DNA from: an uncultured Lachnospiraceae bacterium
GTDB lineage: Bacteria > Bacillota > Clostridia > Lachnospirales > Lachnospiraceae
Direction of reading: 5' to 3'
DNA: 17,841 nt
NCBI GenBank assembly: GCA_944376975.1
Contig: CALWEE010000011.1
Coordinates: 1 to 17,841 of the forward strand
The notes below the pieces were generated by a model. It was not told where the DNA came from and did no database searches. It saw only the letters and a program-made list of their open reading frames with translations. Positions 15,812-17,841 of this stretch are shown one piece after another; position 1 is the stretch's first letter; every line of letters starts with the position of its first letter. The position numbers and the translations under genes were made by a program.

Positions 15812-16429
15812 ATGGAAAATCTTATAATCTTGGAAGATGATAAAAACAACAAAGTATTTTCAAAGGAAATAGCTTATGATGAACACACGACAATACAGAA
15901 TGCGATCAATCAATATTTTCCAGGATATGAAGATATAATTGTCTTCGACCGCGAAAAAAACAGGCCCTGTTTGAAATTAGATTTTTATTTTCACGAAGGC
16001 GTTATTGTTTGGAATCAATGGACGTTAAATGTTTTGATCGTGGATTATTTAAACACTTTCCCAAATTGTAGAGAAAAGGGGATAATATTAAAAAATCCTA
16101 TTGCTGGAGGTATTGGCGGTGCTCCTCTATTGGATTTTTTGGAATGGATGTTTCAAACAGCAAATGAGTTTTATAAAAATCATCCTGTAGAAACCACATT
16201 GTGCTTAAAAGGAATTAAGCTAGCTTGTTCATGGGCTAAAAGAAAAATAGAAGATAGAATATCAAAATATGCTTTAGAAAAAGCCATTCACTCCAAAAAG
16301 GAGTGGACACTTTCACAAGCTTATAAAGCATTTGATGTAGAAGATTTGAGTACATTATTAATAATAATGGATGCGGCAGGCTACGAATATGACGAAGAAA
16401 ACAGACTATTCAAAAGAAAATATAGATAA
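15812..16429 (+). CDS. Uncharacterised protein, AT-rich segment
   Basis: This is a 205-residue protein I do not recognise. The N-terminal half (1-95) is mixed alpha/beta (MENLIILEDD, DIIVFDREKNRPCLKLDFYF). It is followed by a glycine-rich turn AGGIGGAPLLDF (98-109), a long helical stretch (about 107-160) and a C-terminal 40 residues (WTLSQAYKAFDVEDLSTLL, then GYEYDEENRLFKRKYR) that could be a small winged-helix-like domain. No membrane span or signal peptide is present. An in-frame ATG at 15728 has no ribosome site and overlaps the toxin promoter antisense. The ATG at 15812 has AAAGGG about 10 bases upstream. Base composition matches the ATPase-STAS gene and not the flanking chromosome. No clear promoter or terminator was found. 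Confidence 0.75.
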   Translation: MENLIILEDDKNNKVFSKEIAYDEHTTIQNAINQYFPGYEDIIVFDREKNRPCLKLDFYFHEGVIVWNQWTLNVLIVDYLNTFPNCREKGIILKNPIAGGIGGAPLLDFLEWMFQTANEFYKNHPVETTLCLKGIKLACSWAKRKIEDRISKYALEKAIHSKKEWTLSQAYKAFDVEDLSTLLIIMDAAGYEYDEENRLFKRKYR

Positions 16430-16533
16430 GAGCAAACATCGTTATCTGCCATGGAAGATATTCTGATAGGACAATCCATCTGTGGGCGTCTGCTCCGCTG
16501 GCCAGCGCATCTGGCCAACGAAAGCGCCGTCTC

Positions 16534-17271
16534 CTACAAAACCCGCGCCGGGTGAAAGTTCAGGTGATCGCCCGACACAAGCATATAGCGGATCCCGTGG
16601 TATTCTCCCCGGATACTGTCATTGAAACGGGACTGTCCGTGGCAGTGGGAATAGACCACCGCCGTCACCTTATATTCCTCCGCTATCTCCGTAAAAGGGG
16701 AGGACTTTTCCAGTATATTGGTCGGCGGATAATGAAGGAACATGACAAACTTCCGATAACCGGCGTCCCACGCCAGCCGGAAGGATGTCCGAAGCCGGTC
16801 CATCTCCCGGCGGATCAGTTTTTCCGCCTGTTTTTCCCGTTCTTCGTCCCAGCCCGCCACCTGTCCGAAACGATCCAGGTAAAACGGGCCTTCAAACGTA
16901 AAGCCTTTTGTCCCGACAAGGGCGTGATCTTCATACGCGGCGAAATTATCCTGCAGAAAAAACAGTTTCCCGTCAAAGGCCGCGTTCAGCTGCCGCGTCT
17001 TCTTGGCGTTCCAGAACATGTCGTGGTTCCCCCGAAGGAGGATCTTTCGGCCGGGAAGGGCTTCGATAAACGCCAGATCCTCCCGGCAATCCGCCAGCTT
17101 TTTTCCCCAGGAATGATCCCCTGTAAGGACCAGTGTATCCTCCGGCTTCACGATCCGGCCCACATATTTTTCGATCTTGCGTTCGTGATGTTTCCAGACT
17201 TTCCCGAAAGGATCCATGGGTTTGTCCACCTGAAAACTCAGATGCAGATCGCCCAGCGCGTACAGTGCCAT
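16534..17271 (-). CDS. Calcineurin-like metallophosphoesterase
   Basis: This 245-residue binuclear-metal phosphoesterase shows all family motifs: GDLH (D8, H10), GDHSWG (D52), GNHD (N82, H83), HYPP (H180) and SHCHG (H209, H211). The second motif has Ser-Trp where the usual GDxxDxG has a second Asp. It resembles the COG1768-type predicted phosphohydrolases of Firmicutes; the substrate is unknown. No signal peptide is present, so it is likely cytosolic. The ATG lies one base after the stop of the FKBP gene with only a weak GGAAGTG site, so translation probably depends on the upstream gene. The downstream 100 bases contain a perfect 7-bp stem (16499-16505/16511-16517) without a T-run. Confidence 0.92.
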   Translation of the reverse strand: MALYALGDLHLSFQVDKPMDPFGKVWKHHERKIEKYVGRIVKPEDTLVLTGDHSWGKKLADCREDLAFIEALPGRKILLRGNHDMFWNAKKTRQLNAAFDGKLFFLQDNFAAYEDHALVGTKGFTFEGPFYLDRFGQVAGWDEEREKQAEKLIRREMDRLRTSFRLAWDAGYRKFVMFLHYPPTNILEKSSPFTEIAEEYKVTAVVYSHCHGQSRFNDSIRGEYHGIRYMLVSGDHLNFHPARVL

Positions 17272-17272
17272 A

Positions 17273-17841
17273 TCATTTCACTTCCACCAGTTCGATCCGG
17301 AAATTCAGTTCCTTCCCCGCCATCTCATGGTTCGCGTCGAACGTGATCGTTTCCTCGTCTTTCGCCGTCACTTTGACAGGGAACGGACGTCCGTACTGAT
17401 CGGACAGATAGACCTGCTGCCCTGCTTTAAGATCTTCCGATCCGGGCAGCCTTGAGATCTCCATTGTGAAAATGGCCTGGGGATCCGGCATGCCGTAGGC
17501 TTCTTCCGGCATGAGATGGACATCTTTGACCTGCCCGGTCTCCATATCCGCCACCGCCGCGTCAAAACCTTTTATCATCTGCCCGGCGCCGCAGACAAAT
17601 TCCAGAGGCTCGCCCCGGTCATAGGAGGAGTCAAACACGGATCCGTCGTTGAACGTCCCTTTATAATGGACGCGGCAGGTCTTTCCCACGTTGCGCCCGG
17701 TCATGGCCGGACTCTGGCCGCAGCCGCCCGCGCAGCCGCCGCCGCAGGACGCCCCTTCATGATGACCGCATCCGCCGTTTTCATGGTCCCCGCAGTCATG
17801 GCCATCTTCATGATGATGATCGCAGTTGGCTCCGGACGACA
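17273..17841 (-). CDS. SlyD-like FKBP peptidyl-prolyl isomerase with Cys/His-rich N-terminal extension (5' partial)
   Basis: This is an FKBP-type prolyl isomerase and holdase. From the internal Met at 17704 the sequence follows SlyD: CRVHYKGTFNDGSVFDSSYD, GAGQMIKGFDAAVADM, the PEEAYG loop, then an IF (insert-in-flap) domain (QAIFTMEISRLPGSEDLKAG) and the return strand DANHEMAGKELNFRIELV. That internal ATG has no ribosome site. The frame stays open to the window edge for 45 more codons and encodes 7 His and 6 Cys, including CDHHHEDGHDCGDHENGGC and SCGGGCAGGCG. I therefore read it as part of the same protein, with the start beyond the window. E. coli SlyD carries a comparable nickel-binding tail at its C-terminus. 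Metal handling, perhaps nickel, is inferred. Confidence 0.87.
   Translation of the reverse strand, partial: SSGANCDHHHEDGHDCGDHENGGCGHHEGASCGGGCAGGCGQSPAMTGRNVGKTCRVHYKGTFNDGSVFDSSYDRGEPLEFVCGAGQMIKGFDAAVADMETGQVKDVHLMPEEAYGMPDPQAIFTMEISRLPGSEDLKAGQQVYLSDQYGRPFPVKVTAKDEETITFDANHEMAGKELNFRIELVEVK

Noticed and set aside
16499..16517. Perfect hairpin TGGCCAG-N5-CTGGCCA
   Set aside because: It has no T-run on either strand and no gene arrangement needing it as a terminator. It could be a remnant, but nothing supports a function.
14150..16533. Attachment-site duplication of the tRNA-Leu 3' end
   Set aside because: I looked for a second copy of CATCAACTGCA at the far border of the AT-rich segment and found none in the window. 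No integrase gene is present either.

Overview
The window looks like chromosome of an anaerobic Firmicute of class Clostridia, probably Lachnospiraceae-like. That is an inference from the strong AGGAGG ribosome sites, the TTGACA/TATAAT-type promoters with 17-base spacers, and protein families such as a short cyclophilin, an FKBP with a Cys/His-rich tail and a clostridial membrane-kinase fold. Most of it is GC-rich (58% in one pncB line counted) and housekeeping in character. One segment of about 2.3 kb, 14171-16440, is much more AT-rich (about 32% G+C in the three lines counted) and looks acquired.

Layout. 1-321 (minus): a truncated membrane-anchored gene preceded by a 59-codon charged ORF that starts with GTG. 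437-1450 (plus): an XRE-family regulator and a Nudix-fold protein whose catalytic box has lost its charged residues. 1535-4120 (minus): clpB, which meets the Nudix gene at a shared bidirectional terminator and has a palindrome over its -10. 4327-5781 (plus): nicotinate phosphoribosyltransferase, divergent from clpB. 5862-8877 (minus): an EamA/DMT exporter and, upstream of it, a six-TM degenerate sensor-kinase-like protein. 9008-13270 (minus): a tightly coupled four-gene unit reading TPR protein -> glpK -> Sir2 -> monoacylglycerol-lipase-like hydrolase, from one promoter. 13423-13944 (plus): a cyclophilin. 14081-14163: tRNA-Leu(CAG).

Immediately after the tRNA is the AT-rich segment. It holds a one-polypeptide fusion of HTH, GHKL ATPase and STAS-like DUF4325, then a compact type I toxin-antitoxin locus at 15435-15746, then an unrecognised 205-residue gene. 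The TA locus encodes a 27-residue Hol_Tox-like hydrophobic peptide on the minus strand. A roughly 105-nt RNA runs from a perfect consensus promoter on the plus strand. The two transcripts converge on one bidirectional terminator and carry a 20-bp direct repeat near their 5' ends. This is the logic of the enterococcal par (fst/RNAII) locus, here with a different toxin family. The window ends (minus) with a SlyD-like FKBP, whose Cys/His-rich N-terminal stretch runs off the edge, and a metallophosphoesterase translated directly behind it.

The best candidates for new biology are the par-like TA locus, the HTH-ATPase-STAS fusion beside it, the two catalytically degenerate proteins (Nudix and kinase), and the glycerol kinase/sirtuin/lipase operon.
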